This document shows, piece after piece, positions 1-10,325 of a stretch of 64,000 nt of DNA. The stretch is from an uncultured Eubacteriales bacterium. GTDB lineage: Bacteria > Bacillota > Clostridia > Oscillospirales > Oscillospiraceae. Made by a program: the position numbers and the translations under genes. Where the stretch lies: NCBI GenBank assembly GCA_934572535.1, contig CAKTLJ010000004.1:1-64000 (forward strand). The letters run 5' to 3'. The first letter of the stretch is position 1, and each line of letters starts with the position of its first letter. The notes below the pieces were generated by a model. That model was not told the origin of the DNA, did not search any database, and worked only from the letters and a program-made list of their open reading frames with translations.

Positions 1-27
1 GCTCATATACAGTTCGCGTTTGATCAT
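1..27 (-). CDS. 5' end of a leftward gene, possibly an AAA+/DUF4143 ATPase (partial)
   Basis: Only the first nine codons are inside the window, reading MIKRELYMS from an ATG at 27. An AAGGAGG ribosome binding site lies just upstream at about 40-47, and a good promoter lies behind it (-10 at 59-64, -35 at 82-87), so a gene start is likely. From memory, many bacterial AAA+ ATPases with a C-terminal DUF4143 begin with MIKRELY, which is the only basis for the family guess. The rest of the gene lies left of the window. Confidence 0.45.
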
Positions 28-58
28 AAAACCTCACCCTCCTTCCGTGACTGACCAC

Positions 59-87
59 AGTATATCACACTTACGATGGAAACTCAA
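59..87 (-). promoter_or_regulatory. sigma-A promoter for the leftward partial gene
   Basis: On the minus strand TTGAGT (82-87), a 17-nt spacer and TATACT (59-64), with the start site expected near 52, upstream of the ribosome binding site of the gene starting at 27. Confidence 0.6.
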
Positions 88-105
88 TGTCGAAATCGCA
101 AATCC

Positions 106-121
106 ATCAGTTATAACTGAT
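106..121. promoter_or_regulatory. 16-bp perfect palindrome, possible operator
   Basis: ATCAGTTATAACTGAT is a perfect 16-bp inverted repeat about 20 bp upstream of the -35 element of the leftward promoter. No gene overlaps it. The rest of 28-397 is AT-rich, non-coding and shows nothing else I recognise. A regulator binding here is inference. Confidence 0.35.
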
Positions 122-397
122 AAAATGCAAAAATCGACAAATGATTTCAGATAAGACTTAACGATTCAAGCGAAGCCCCTATAAAATACAACGCCTCCCC
201 CCTCACCGGAAGCAGGCAGCGTTCACACGCTGCCTGCTTCCCTTCTCCCTCGCGGTCCCTTCCGTCACTTTCCCAGAAAAGCAAGGATTCCTGCATTTTC
301 CACAGGGAGCGATTTTGTGTGGACAGGCCAAATTCACCAGAAACTCCTCCCTATTTTTAAGGAAACCGCTTAATTTTCACCATTTGGTGGGAAGATA

Positions 398-426
398 TTG
401 AATTTTTTATGCACTTGCAGTAAAAT
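398..426 (+). promoter_or_regulatory. sigma-A promoter for trmL and the glycolysis cluster
   Basis: TTGAAT (398-403), 17-nt spacer, TAAAAT (421-426). The predicted start near 433 gives a 42-nt leader before the ATG at 475. It is the only good promoter before pgk, so it probably drives the first glycolytic genes too. Confidence 0.6.
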
Positions 427-474
427 GCAAGCTGTATCATAACGCAATGAACCAGGATCGAGGCGACGGAGATT

Positions 475-996
475 ATGCTGAATATCGTTCTTGTGGAGCC
501 GGAGATCCCGATGAACACCGGCAACATCGCCCGGACCTGCGCCGCTACCCGCAGCCGTCTGCATCTGGTGCGCCCCCTGGGGTTCGACATCAGCGACAAG
601 GCGGTCAAGCGCGCCGGTCTGGACTATTGGCCCATGGTGGATCTTCGGGTCTACGACGACCTCGCGGATCTCTTCCGGCAGAACCGGATCGACGATCTGT
701 GGCTGGCCACCACCAAGGCACCTCAGGACTATTCCAAGGCGCGGTTTCAGGAAGACAGCTGGCTGTTTTTTGGGAAGGAAACGGCCGGCCTGCCGCAGTG
801 GTTTCGGCAGGCGCACGCGGACCGGTGCATCCGCATCCCCATGCGGCCCGACGCCCGCAGCCTGAACCTGGCCAACTCCGTCGCCGTCATCACTTACGAG
901 GCTCTCCGCCAGCTGGCGTTTCCCCAGCTGAGCGGAGAAGGCGAAATGAAGGCCGCCCCTCCCCCGCCGCGCGCGGGGAGCGCGGCCAACGAATGA
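475..996 (+). CDS. trmL: tRNA (cytidine(34)-2'-O)-methyltransferase TrmL
   Basis: A 173-residue SPOUT (SpoU/TrmH-type) methyltransferase expected to methylate the 2'-O of the wobble nucleotide of tRNA-Leu species using SAM. The three SPOUT motifs are visible: EPEIPMNTGNIARTCAAT near residues 8-25, FGKETAGLP near 98-106, and RSLNLANSVAV near 130-140, which form the trefoil knot. Length fits minimal TrmL proteins, which lack an extra RNA-binding domain. The last ~20 residues are a proline- and alanine-rich tail that looks species-specific. The gene is first in line before pgk, with 24 bases between, so it probably shares the glycolysis transcript. Confidence 0.9.
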   Translation: MLNIVLVEPEIPMNTGNIARTCAATRSRLHLVRPLGFDISDKAVKRAGLDYWPMVDLRVYDDLADLFRQNRIDDLWLATTKAPQDYSKARFQEDSWLFFGKETAGLPQWFRQAHADRCIRIPMRPDARSLNLANSVAVITYEALRQLAFPQLSGEGEMKAAPPPPRAGSAANE

Positions 997-1020
997 AGAA
1001 AGAGAAGGGGCTTTTTTCCT

Positions 1021-2217
1021 ATGAACTACAACAAGAAGACCATCCGCGACATCGACGTGTCCGGCAAGAAGATCCTCCTGCGCTGCGACTTCAACGTTCC
1101 GCACGACAAGAAGACCGGCGTCATCCACGACGACACCCGCATCGTGGCCAGCCTGCCCACCATCCGCTACCTGCTCGAGCACGGGGCCGCTGTGATCCTC
1201 ACCTCCCACATGGGCCGCCCCCACGGCGTTTGGAAGCAGGAGAACTCCCTGTTCTCCGCCCGCGACCATCTGGAAAAGCTGCTGGGCGTGCCCGTGCCCC
1301 TGACCACCGACGTGCTCGGTCCCGACACCAAGGCAAAGTGCGCCGCCCTCCAGCCCGGTCAGGTCCTGCTGATCGAGAACCTCCGCTTCCGCCTGGAGGA
1401 GGAGAAGAACGACCCTGCCTTCGCCAAGGAGCTGGCCTCCCTGGCCGACGTCTTCGTCTTCGACGCCTTCGGCTGCGCCCACCGCGCCCACGCCTCCACC
1501 GCCGGTGTGGCCGACTACCTGCCCGCCGTGGCAGGCTTCCTGGTGGAAAAGGAGCTGGCCTTCATGGGCAAGGCCCTGGAGGACCCCCAGCGTCCCCTGG
1601 TCGCCATCCTCGGCGGCGCGAAGGTCTCCGACAAGATCGGCGTCATCAACAGCCTCCTGCAAAAGGCCAACACCATCATCATCGGCGGCGGCATGGCCTA
1701 CACCTTCCAGGTCGCCCTGGGCGGCAGGATCGGCACCTCCCTGCTGGACGAGGAGCACATCGACTACGCCCGCGACATGATCGCCAAGGCCAAGGAGCTG
1801 GGCGTCCGCCTGCTCCTGCCCGTGGACACCGTGGTCACCAAGGAGTTCGCCGCCGACGCCGCGTCCGCCCTCGTCCCCGCCAACGCCATCCCCGACGACC
1901 GGATGGGCATGGACATCGGCCCCGACACCATCCAGCTCTTCCGCGACGCCGTGCGCAGCGCGGGCACCGTGATCTGGAACGGCCCCATGGGCGTCTTTGA
2001 GTTCCCCGCCTTCGCCAAGGGCACCAACGCCATGGCCGAGGTCCTGGCCGGTCTGGAGAACGCCGTGACCATCGTGGGCGGCGGCGACTCCGTTTCCGCC
2101 GTGGAAAAGGCCGGGTACTCCGACAAGATCTCTCACATCTCCACCGGCGGCGGCGCCTCCCTGGAGTTCCTGGAGGGCCTGGTCCTTCCCGGCATCGCCT
2201 GCCTGGCCGACCGCTGA
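1021..2217 (+). CDS. pgk: phosphoglycerate kinase
   Basis: A full-length 398-residue phosphoglycerate kinase that makes ATP from 1,3-bisphosphoglycerate in glycolysis. The N-terminal signature RCDFNVP (about residues 22-28), the substrate-binding HMGRP, and the C-terminal nucleotide-binding GGGDSVSAVEK are all present. The start follows AAGGGG at a spacing of about ten bases. tpiA follows after 21 bases and gpmI and eno lie downstream, a common pgk-tpi-gpm-eno order in Firmicutes. The usual neighbour gap (glyceraldehyde-3-phosphate dehydrogenase) is not in the cluster or anywhere in the window. Confidence 0.97.
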   Translation: MNYNKKTIRDIDVSGKKILLRCDFNVPHDKKTGVIHDDTRIVASLPTIRYLLEHGAAVILTSHMGRPHGVWKQENSLFSARDHLEKLLGVPVPLTTDVLGPDTKAKCAALQPGQVLLIENLRFRLEEEKNDPAFAKELASLADVFVFDAFGCAHRAHASTAGVADYLPAVAGFLVEKELAFMGKALEDPQRPLVAILGGAKVSDKIGVINSLLQKANTIIIGGGMAYTFQVALGGRIGTSLLDEEHIDYARDMIAKAKELGVRLLLPVDTVVTKEFAADAASALVPANAIPDDRMGMDIGPDTIQLFRDAVRSAGTVIWNGPMGVFEFPAFAKGTNAMAEVLAGLENAVTIVGGGDSVSAVEKAGYSDKISHISTGGGASLEFLEGLVLPGIACLADR

Positions 2218-2238
2218 CCCCACCGGGAGTAGGCATCT

Positions 2239-3012
2239 ATGAACAGAAAGTATCGCAAAACCATCATCGCCGGCAACTGGAAGATGCACAAGACCCCCTC
2301 CGAAGCCAAGGCCTTCGCCGAGCAGCTCAAAGGCTCCCTGCCCCGCGCCAAGCGGTGCAGCATCGTCCTATGCGTGCCCTATCTGGACATCCCCGTGGCC
2401 GCGAAGCTGCTCAAGGACAGCCGCATCGCCGTGGGCGCCCAGAACCTCCACTGGGAGCAGGCGGGACCATTTACCGGCGAGATCTCCGCCGCCATGCTGG
2501 CCGACCTGGACGTGAAATACGTCATCATCGGCCACAGCGAACGGCGCAACCTCTTCTTCGAGTCCGACCTGACGGTGAACAAAAAGGTCCACGCCGCCCT
2601 CCGGGCCGGTCTGCACCCCATCCTCTGCGTGGGGGAGGACGAGGACCAGCGGGCGCTGGGCGTGACCCTGGAGCTCATCGCCTACCAGATCAAGACCGCG
2701 CTGGCCGGGGTCTCCTCCGAGGACATGCGGCGCGTCGTCATCGCCTATGAGCCCATCTGGGCCATCGGCACCGGCAACACCGCCACCCCGGCCCAGGCCG
2801 GGGAGGTCTGCGCCGCCATCCGCGGGGTCCTGCGCAAGCTCTACGGCGCGCGCATCGCCCGCTCCACCACCATCCAGTACGGCGGCTCCATGAACGAGAG
2901 GAACGCAGCGGAGCTGCTGGCCCAGGAGGATGTGGACGGCGGCCTCATCGGCTCGGCCTCCCTGGACCCCGGAAGCTTCCTCCAGATCATCCAGGCCGCC
3001 AATCAAGATTGA
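2239..3012 (+). CDS. tpiA: triose-phosphate isomerase
   Basis: A 257-residue TIM-barrel enzyme interconverting dihydroxyacetone phosphate and glyceraldehyde 3-phosphate. Lys in GNWKMHK (residues 14-20), the catalytic His of GHSERR and the catalytic Glu of YEPIWAIGTG are all present, as is the phosphate-binding YGGSM near the C-terminus. It sits between pgk and gpmI with short gaps, each gene carrying its own ribosome binding site (GGGAGTAGG here), consistent with one operon. Confidence 0.97.
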   Translation: MNRKYRKTIIAGNWKMHKTPSEAKAFAEQLKGSLPRAKRCSIVLCVPYLDIPVAAKLLKDSRIAVGAQNLHWEQAGPFTGEISAAMLADLDVKYVIIGHSERRNLFFESDLTVNKKVHAALRAGLHPILCVGEDEDQRALGVTLELIAYQIKTALAGVSSEDMRRVVIAYEPIWAIGTGNTATPAQAGEVCAAIRGVLRKLYGARIARSTTIQYGGSMNERNAAELLAQEDVDGGLIGSASLDPGSFLQIIQAANQD

Positions 3013-3065
3013 ATTCGGTCCCTTGCTGACCTGCCCGCAGGCCCTGCAACACCGGGAGAAGGATT

Positions 3066-4580
3066 ATGAAAACACCCACCACTCTTATCATCATGGATGG
3101 CTTCGCCCTGGGCGAGGACATCCCCGGCAACGCGGTCGCGGCCGCAGCCACCCCCCAGCTGGACTACCTCTTTTCCCAGTATCCCTTCTGCCAGCTGGAG
3201 GCCTCCGGCCTGGACGTGGGCCTGCCCGACGGGCAGATGGGCAACAGCGAGGTCGGCCACACCAACATCGGCGCGGGCCGCGTGGTCTTCCAGGACCTGC
3301 CCAAGATCAGCCGCGCCGTCGAGACCGGGGCCTTTTTTGAAACCCCCGCCTACCTCGACGCCATCCGCGCCTGCAAGGCGGACGGCGGCGCCCTCCACCT
3401 GATGGGCCTGCTGTCCGACGGCGGTGTGCACAGCCACATCACCCACCTCTTCGCCCTGCTGGAGCTGGCCAAGCGCCAGGGGCTGGACCGGGTCTTCGTC
3501 CACGCCTTCCTGGACGGGCGCGACGTCTCCCCTACCTCCGGCAAGGGCTTCGTGGAGCAGCTCCAGGCCAAGCTGGACGCGCTCGGCCTCGGCCGGATCG
3601 CCACCGTCTCCGGCCGCTACTACGCCATGGACCGCGACAGCCGCTGGGAGCGTCTCCAGCGCGCCTACGACGCCATGGTCTGCGGGGAGGCCCCCTTCTG
3701 CGGCGACCCCGCCCAGGCCGTCCAGGCCTCCTACGACGCCGGGGTCACCGATGAGTTCATGGAGCCTGTGGTCTGCTGCAAGGACGGCTGCATCCAGGCG
3801 GGGGACGCGGTGATCTTCTACAACTTCCGCCCCGACCGGGCCAGGGAGCTGACCCGCGCCCTCACCGACCCCGCCTTCGGCAGCCTGGTGCGGAAACGGG
3901 GCTACTTCCCCCTGCACTTCGTCTGCACCACCGAGTACGACGCCTCCCTCCCCAACGTGACGGTGGCCTTCCCCCACGAGAAGCTGAAGAACATCTTCGG
4001 CGCCTACCTCAGCGCGCTGAACATGACCCAGCTGCGCATCGCCGAGACCGAGAAGTACGCCCACGTGACCTTCTTCTTCAACGGCGGCCAGGAGGCCGTC
4101 TTCCCCGGGGAGGACCGCTGCCTCATCCCCTCCCCCAAGGTGGCCACCTACGACCTCCAGCCGGAGATGAGCGCCCCCGCCGTCACCGACGAGGCCGTCC
4201 GCCGCATCCAGAGCGGAAAGTATGACGTCATCGTCCTGAACTTCGCCAACTGCGACATGGTCGGCCACACCGGGAACTTCGAGGCGACCGTGCAGGCCGT
4301 GGAGACCGTGGACCGCTGCGTGGCCCAGGTTGTGGCCGCCACCACCGAGATGGGCGGCGTAGCCCTCATCACCGCCGACCACGGCAACGCCGAGCAAATG
4401 CTGGACGCGGAGGGCAGCCCCTTCACCGCCCACACCACCAACCCTGTCCCCTTCTGCATCGTGGGCGCGGACGTGCGTCTGCGCGACGGCCGCCTGGCCG
4501 ACATCGCCCCCACCATGCTGGATCTCATGGGCCTGAACCAACCCGAGGAGATGGACGGGAAAACCCTTATCGTCAACTGA
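3066..4580 (+). CDS. gpmI: 2,3-bisphosphoglycerate-independent phosphoglycerate mutase
   Basis: A 504-residue cofactor-independent, metal-dependent mutase of the alkaline-phosphatase superfamily that converts 3-phosphoglycerate to 2-phosphoglycerate. The N-terminal metal site (IIMDGF), the nucleophilic serine in GNSEVGHTNIGAG and the C-terminal metal ligands in NCDMVGHTG and TADHGNAEQM are present. Start follows GGGAGAAGG. The 53-base gap after tpiA has no clear promoter or terminator. Length matches the family (about 510). Confidence 0.96.
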   Translation: MKTPTTLIIMDGFALGEDIPGNAVAAAATPQLDYLFSQYPFCQLEASGLDVGLPDGQMGNSEVGHTNIGAGRVVFQDLPKISRAVETGAFFETPAYLDAIRACKADGGALHLMGLLSDGGVHSHITHLFALLELAKRQGLDRVFVHAFLDGRDVSPTSGKGFVEQLQAKLDALGLGRIATVSGRYYAMDRDSRWERLQRAYDAMVCGEAPFCGDPAQAVQASYDAGVTDEFMEPVVCCKDGCIQAGDAVIFYNFRPDRARELTRALTDPAFGSLVRKRGYFPLHFVCTTEYDASLPNVTVAFPHEKLKNIFGAYLSALNMTQLRIAETEKYAHVTFFFNGGQEAVFPGEDRCLIPSPKVATYDLQPEMSAPAVTDEAVRRIQSGKYDVIVLNFANCDMVGHTGNFEATVQAVETVDRCVAQVVAATTEMGGVALITADHGNAEQMLDAEGSPFTAHTTNPVPFCIVGADVRLRDGRLADIAPTMLDLMGLNQPEEMDGKTLIVN

Positions 4581-4628
4581 CGGAAGCCGCCCGCGGCGGC
4601 CCCCCGTTTTGTGAATTCACGTCTATAA

Positions 4629-5948
<1,320 letters not shown>

Positions 5949-5952
5949 GACA

Positions 5953-5985
5953 AAGCCTCCCCGGGAACGGGGAGGCTTCTTCTGC
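5953..5985 (+). terminator. rho-independent terminator after eno
   Basis: AAGCCTCCCC and GGGGAGGCTT form a 10-bp stem around a short loop, followed by a pyrimidine-rich TCTTCT tail, immediately after the eno stop codon. Confidence 0.8.
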
Positions 5986-6027
5986 TTCCGAACGCCCCAA
6001 CCCTTGAACCATAATGGAGGGATCCCT

Positions 6028-7167
6028 ATGCGACACGCTTTCTCTGCGCCGATCCGCGCGCTCTCGGTCTTTCTGGCTCTGTGCTGCCTCCTCGCGAGCG
6101 CGCCGGTCTGCAAGGCCGCCGCGCCGGGAGCGCCCGCGATGTCCGGCTACGCAAGGCCCTACATCGAGGCCCTGACCAAGCTCGTTCCGTTTGCCTGCGA
6201 GGACTACACCGCGCCGATCCAGCGGGGCGCGTTTGCCGCGCTGGTCTACGATGTGCTCCGGCAAATGGACCCCGACCTTCTCACCGACACCAAGCCCTCC
6301 TTTGCCGATACCGACGATCTCCGCGTCGGCGCGTTGCAGCAGGCCGGGCTCATCACGGGCAAGGACGCGGCCCGCTTTGCCCCGAACGATGTTCTCACGC
6401 GGGAGGAAGCCGCCGCCGTCTTCGGCAGGGCCTTTGACCGCCTGGGCTTCCGCCCCCTGGGTCAGGCCCCGGCCTTCTCCGATCAGTCTGACATCGCGCC
6501 GTGGGCCGCCTCGGCCGTTGCCGTCCTTTGCCCCTACAAAATATTCATCGGGGCGGACAACGGCAGCTTCCGCCCCAAAGACAGGCTCACGTGGGAACAG
6601 GCCGCCGTGATCGCCCAGCGCTTTCTGCGTATGCGTGAGCTTTTCGAGCTGGACACGCCGCTTCCCGACGGGTACCGCGCCTGGCAGACCTGGTCTGCGA
6701 CCTACATCGAGGACCAGACAGGCAGGGTCATCTTTTCCCTTCCCCGCTATTTCCCCCTGGAAATGGGCCGCTCGGTGGAGCACTACGACGGGCTGCGGGT
6801 CTGTCCCTACCAAGACCGCTTTCTCTGCATCACCTCGGGGCTTGACGCGGCCCACGCCGCCCAAGGAAGCACGACCCCGGGAACGGTCGTCTTCGACCTG
6901 TTGAGCGGCCGCGAGCTTCTGTTTGTCCCCATGCGGAAAAACGACAGCGGGAATTTCGCCTCCGGCTTTTCCTGCCTTACGGCGGACGGGGAAGCCCTGG
7001 TCTTCTATCACCAGAGGCAGCAGGGCTCCGTCATGGGCGGCAGCGGAACGTATGTCTACGGGGTCTACGACATCGAGGGGAACGAACGCCTGCCCCTCTC
7101 CCATTCCTGGCAGGATCTATACCGCGGCGGATGGGTGAGCGAGGAGACCGAGCCGTTCGCAAACTAG
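6028..7167 (+). CDS. secreted protein with three SLH motifs and an unknown C-terminal domain
   Basis: Begins at the ATG at 6028, which follows GGAGG at 8 bases; an in-frame TTG at 6004 has no ribosome binding site. Residues 1-32 are a signal peptide. Residues about 40-205 contain three S-layer-homology motifs (endings such as APIQRGAFAALVYD, NDVLTREEAAAVF, KDRLTWEQAAVIAQRF), which anchor proteins to pyruvylated wall polymer. The C-terminal ~170 residues have many aromatic residues and alternating hydrophobic strands but match no family I know. The gene stands alone between two terminator- or promoter-bearing gaps. Placing SLH motifs at the N-terminus with an effector domain behind them is common in S-layer proteins. 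Confidence 0.75.
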   Translation: MRHAFSAPIRALSVFLALCCLLASAPVCKAAAPGAPAMSGYARPYIEALTKLVPFACEDYTAPIQRGAFAALVYDVLRQMDPDLLTDTKPSFADTDDLRVGALQQAGLITGKDAARFAPNDVLTREEAAAVFGRAFDRLGFRPLGQAPAFSDQSDIAPWAASAVAVLCPYKIFIGADNGSFRPKDRLTWEQAAVIAQRFLRMRELFELDTPLPDGYRAWQTWSATYIEDQTGRVIFSLPRYFPLEMGRSVEHYDGLRVCPYQDRFLCITSGLDAAHAAQGSTTPGTVVFDLLSGRELLFVPMRKNDSGNFASGFSCLTADGEALVFYHQRQQGSVMGGSGTYVYGVYDIEGNERLPLSHSWQDLYRGGWVSEETEPFAN

Positions 7168-7291
7168 GCAGGGCGTCTTTTCTCCCGAAAATTCCCCTGA
7201 ATTCCCCCTATTGACTGGACATTTCTCCCAAACTATGCGATACTAGAGAAACACTCTATCGACCAATCCCACGAGAAGGAGGAATTCGGAC

Positions 7292-9043
7292 GTGAAGCAA
7301 AACAAACGTGTCCTTTCGGTCGTTCTGGCCCTGGTGCTGCTGCTCTCGCTGCTGCCCCTCCCCATGGCCAGCGCCGCCGGGACCGCCACCTACAACGGCG
7401 TGAAGTACAGCACCGACTACACCACCTGGCGTCAAGGCGACGCCGCCTGGGGCAAGACCCCCCTGGGCGATGTACACACCTTCGGCGGCTCCGGCTGTCT
7501 CATCTCGGCCATCGCCATCCTCATGTGCCACTCCGGCGCGTATGACCCCGCCAGCCTGAACCCCGGCGTGTTCCGGGACTGGCTCGACTCCAAGGGCTGC
7601 ATCAGCCACAGCTCCGTCCGGTCCAAGGACGCCCTGCTCTCCTTCGGCCTCATCACGTCCAAGCTCTCCCCCCGCTTTTACTTCGTCAACCAGGAGTTCT
7701 TCGCCACCTCCACGCCCTACCAGGACGTCCGCCTGCGCGTGAGCGAGCTGCTCGCCAGCGGCTACTTCGTGGTCGCCCGGGTGAAGAACAGCGGCCACTT
7801 TGTGGCCGTGGCCAACGTCACGGACGGCGACGTGCGGATCTACGACTCCGGCGTGGCCGCCAAGCGGCTGCTCTCCGAGTACGACGGCACCATCGGCGGC
7901 CTGATCTGCTTCAAGGCCAACCAGTCCGGCAAGGACACCATCCTGCCCGCCTTCGCCGTTCCCCCCGCCCCCAGCTTCACCAGCGTCTCCGACGCCTACG
8001 GCACCGGGGACAACATCGCGCTGAGCTGGAACGCCACCAGCGTGACCACCCACTACAACGTCTACGTGGACCAGAAGCAGGCCGACGGCTCCTGGAAGGC
8101 CAACTACAAGTGCTATTTCTACGCCAAGTCCCCCTTATCTATGGACGCCCTCCCCGCGGGGCAGTACCGGGTGAAGGTCCAGTCCACCAACGCCAACGCC
8201 AACCCCTGGACCTATGCCAACTCCGACTACAAGTCCTTCACCGTCAAGTCCGGCTATCTGACCGTCACCTACAACGCCAACGGCGGCACCTGCTCCCCTG
8301 CCTCCCAGCTGGTGAAGCAGCGGGCGGTCTATGACCTGCCCACCCCCACCCGGTCGGGCGCGGCCTTCCTGGGCTGGTACACCGCCGACGGGAAGCTGGT
8401 CAACCGCTCCTCCACCGTCCCCACCGCCAAGGGCCACACCCTCACCGCCAAGTGGGACACCGGCGGCGTGGGCTTCAAGCGCAGCGCCACCTACAACAAC
8501 CAGTTCAAGGACGTCTCCAAGTCCGCCTGGTACTACGGCAGCATCGCCTCGGTCTACGCCTACAACCTCATGAACGGCGTGGAGAAGAACAAGTTCGACC
8601 CCAACGCCCGCATCACCAACGGCCAGGCCATCACCCTCGCCGCCCGGATGCGGAAGCTCTACACCACCGGCAGCGGGACCTTCCCCACCACCACGCCGTG
8701 GCACAAGGCCTACAGCGACTACGCCGTCAGCCAGAAGATCCTCTCCACCGTGCCGTCCAACATGGACACCACCCTGACCCGGCAGGAGTTCGCCGCCATC
8801 CTGGCCAACGCCCTGCCCGACGCCGCCCTGCCCGCGGTCAACGCGGTGAAGGCCGCCTCCATCCCCGACGTCTACCGCTCCGACGCCGCCATCTACAAGC
8901 TCTACCGCGCCGGTATCTTTGCCGGAAGCGACGCCTCCGGCACCTTCCGCCCCAACGACCCCATCTCCCGCGCCGAAGTGGCCACCGTCCTGGTCCGCAT
9001 GGCTGACCCCAACGCCCGGGTGCTCTTTACGCTGGGCAAGTGA
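7292..9043 (+). CDS. secreted C39-like cysteine peptidase with InlB-type repeat and SLH motifs
   Basis: A GTG start sits 9 bases after AGAAGGAGG. Residues 1-29 form a signal peptide (cleavage near ASAAG). Residues about 40-210 resemble a C39-like/papain-fold peptidase: a Cys in GGSGCLISAIAIL, a His in NSGHFVAVANV and an Asp in IYDSG fit a Cys-His-Asp triad. A fibronectin-like segment follows (about 225-310), then one Listeria-Bacteroides (InlB B-type) repeat ending LTAKWD near residue 390, then SLH motifs to the C-terminus. This is a wall-anchored exported enzyme; its substrate is unknown. The small membrane gene at 9066 follows within 23 bases and is likely cotranscribed. Confidence 0.75.
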   Translation: MKQNKRVLSVVLALVLLLSLLPLPMASAAGTATYNGVKYSTDYTTWRQGDAAWGKTPLGDVHTFGGSGCLISAIAILMCHSGAYDPASLNPGVFRDWLDSKGCISHSSVRSKDALLSFGLITSKLSPRFYFVNQEFFATSTPYQDVRLRVSELLASGYFVVARVKNSGHFVAVANVTDGDVRIYDSGVAAKRLLSEYDGTIGGLICFKANQSGKDTILPAFAVPPAPSFTSVSDAYGTGDNIALSWNATSVTTHYNVYVDQKQADGSWKANYKCYFYAKSPLSMDALPAGQYRVKVQSTNANANPWTYANSDYKSFTVKSGYLTVTYNANGGTCSPASQLVKQRAVYDLPTPTRSGAAFLGWYTADGKLVNRSSTVPTAKGHTLTAKWDTGGVGFKRSATYNNQFKDVSKSAWYYGSIASVYAYNLMNGVEKNKFDPNARITNGQAITLAARMRKLYTTGSGTFPTTTPWHKAYSDYAVSQKILSTVPSNMDTTLTRQEFAAILANALPDAALPAVNAVKAASIPDVYRSDAAIYKLYRAGIFAGSDASGTFRPNDPISRAEVATVLVRMADPNARVLFTLGK

Positions 9044-9065
9044 CCACAAGAAAGGACGAAACACC

Positions 9066-9419
9066 ATGGACAAACCTACCCTGCACCTGATGCGGGTCAT
9101 GCTCTTCGCGGCCGTGACCCTGCTGGGCGGCACCTACTTCCCGCTGAGCCGCATGGTCGATCCCATCAAGCTCTCCCTGCTCATCAGCTTCTTCCTCTTC
9201 TACGGGGTCATGGGCAACCTCATGCACCGCCTCTTCGGCAAGGGGAAGACCGGGATGCTCCTCCTCCTGACCCTGGGCTTCACCGCCCTGGGGCTGGCAG
9301 GCCGCTTCTTTCTGGACCAGGCAACCGCCGCCGCCTTCACCCCCGAGAACCTCATCGGGTTCCTGGTGGTCGTTCCAGGGTACACCATCTTGGCCTACAA
9401 GCTCATCCCCCGCGACTGA
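9066..9419 (+). CDS. small multi-pass membrane protein of unknown function
   Basis: The ATG at 9066 follows GAAAGGA; a longer in-frame reading would run back into the previous gene. The 117-residue product has four hydrophobic segments (roughly residues 8-26, 33-52, 63-82, 93-111), with charged KGK between the second and third, so a four-helix inner-membrane protein is likely. No family is recognised. It lies 22 bases after the SLH peptidase and ends at a strong terminator, so the two share a transcript. Confidence 0.7.
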   Translation: MDKPTLHLMRVMLFAAVTLLGGTYFPLSRMVDPIKLSLLISFFLFYGVMGNLMHRLFGKGKTGMLLLLTLGFTALGLAGRFFLDQATAAAFTPENLIGFLVVVPGYTILAYKLIPRD

Positions 9420-9423
9420 AACA

Positions 9424-9456
9424 AAAACACCCGCTCGGCCGAGCGGGTGTTTTTTC
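9424..9456. terminator. bidirectional terminator between the small membrane gene and yebC
   Basis: ACACCCGCTCGGCCGAGCGGGTGT is a perfect stem flanked by A-run and T-run, so it can end transcription from both convergent genes. Confidence 0.9.
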
Positions 9457-9470
9457 GTGGCGATATGGAA

Positions 9471-10205
9471 TTATTCCTGCTCCCAGTTGTGGTACACGTT
9501 CTGCACGTCGTCGTTATCTTCCAGGAAGTCGATGAGCTTTTCCATGTTCTTGATATCGGCGGGGTCGGTCAGGGTGACGTAGTTCTGGGGGACCATCTCC
9601 ACCTGGGCGGAGGCGAAGACATAGCCCTTGGCTTCCATGGCGGAGGCCACGGAGCCGCAGTCGTCGGGCTCGGTGTAGATGGTGATGCAGCCCTCTTCAG
9701 GCTCGACGTCGGACGCGCCGCAGTCCAGGGCGTCCATCATGACGGTGTCCTCGTCCAGGTCGCCGTCCTCGTTGTCCAGGAGGATCACGCCCTTGCGGTC
9801 GAAGGACCAGGAGACGCAGCCGGTCGCGCCCAGGCCCTTGCCGTACTTGTCCAGCAGGTGGCGGACTTCGGGGGCGGTGCGCTGGCGGTTGTCGGTCAGG
9901 GCCTCCACGATGACGGCCACGCCGCTGGGACCGTAGCCCTCGTAGACCACGGACTCGTAGTTGTCGGTGTTGTTGGAGCCCAGCGCCTTGTCGATGGTGC
10001 GCTTGATGTTGTCGTTGGGCATGTTGGCAGACTTTGCCTTGGCGATGACGGTGGCCAGCCGGGAGTTGTTGGCGGGGTCGCCGGAGCCGCCGGTCTTGAC
10101 GGCCACGATGATCTCCTTGGCGATCTTGGTGAATGCGGCGCTGCGCTTGGCGTCGGCTGCGCCCTTGGTCTTCTGAATATTATGCCACTTGGAATGTCCG
10201 GACAT
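9471..10205 (-). CDS. yebC: YebC/PmpR family DNA-binding regulator
   Basis: A 244-residue TACO1/YebC family protein. The family N-terminus MSGHSKWHNIQKTKGAADAKR is obvious, as are the GYGPSGVAVIVEALTDNRQR and NxGxLG-like region (here GKGLGATGCVSWSF). Members are described as DNA-binding transcriptional regulators, and recent work also links them to relief of ribosome stalling at polyproline. The gene is monocistronic: its own promoter is at 10287-10315 and a terminator follows its stop. Confidence 0.93.
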   Translation of the reverse strand: MSGHSKWHNIQKTKGAADAKRSAAFTKIAKEIIVAVKTGGSGDPANNSRLATVIAKAKSANMPNDNIKRTIDKALGSNNTDNYESVVYEGYGPSGVAVIVEALTDNRQRTAPEVRHLLDKYGKGLGATGCVSWSFDRKGVILLDNEDGDLDEDTVMMDALDCGASDVEPEEGCITIYTEPDDCGSVASAMEAKGYVFASAQVEMVPQNYVTLTDPADIKNMEKLIDFLEDNDDVQNVYHNWEQE

Positions 10206-10286
10206 AGGTATCGTTCCCTTCCTAACTTTATAAATGATGCGCGGGGCAACTCTCTCGGCTTGTCCTACGCAGACTTTAACTAAGTA

Positions 10287-10315
10287 ATTCTATCATAGAG
10301 CGCGGCCCTTGACAA
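10287..10315 (-). promoter_or_regulatory. sigma-A promoter for yebC
   Basis: TTGTCA (10310-10315), 17-nt spacer, TAGAAT (10287-10292) on the minus strand, giving a leader of about 75 nt. Confidence 0.6.
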
Positions 10316-10325
10316 GTATTCTTCC

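Noticed and set aside
370..2289. A 639-codon open frame on the minus strand opposite trmL/pgk
   Set aside because: Antisense shadow of pgk; no ribosome binding site and no recognisable domain.
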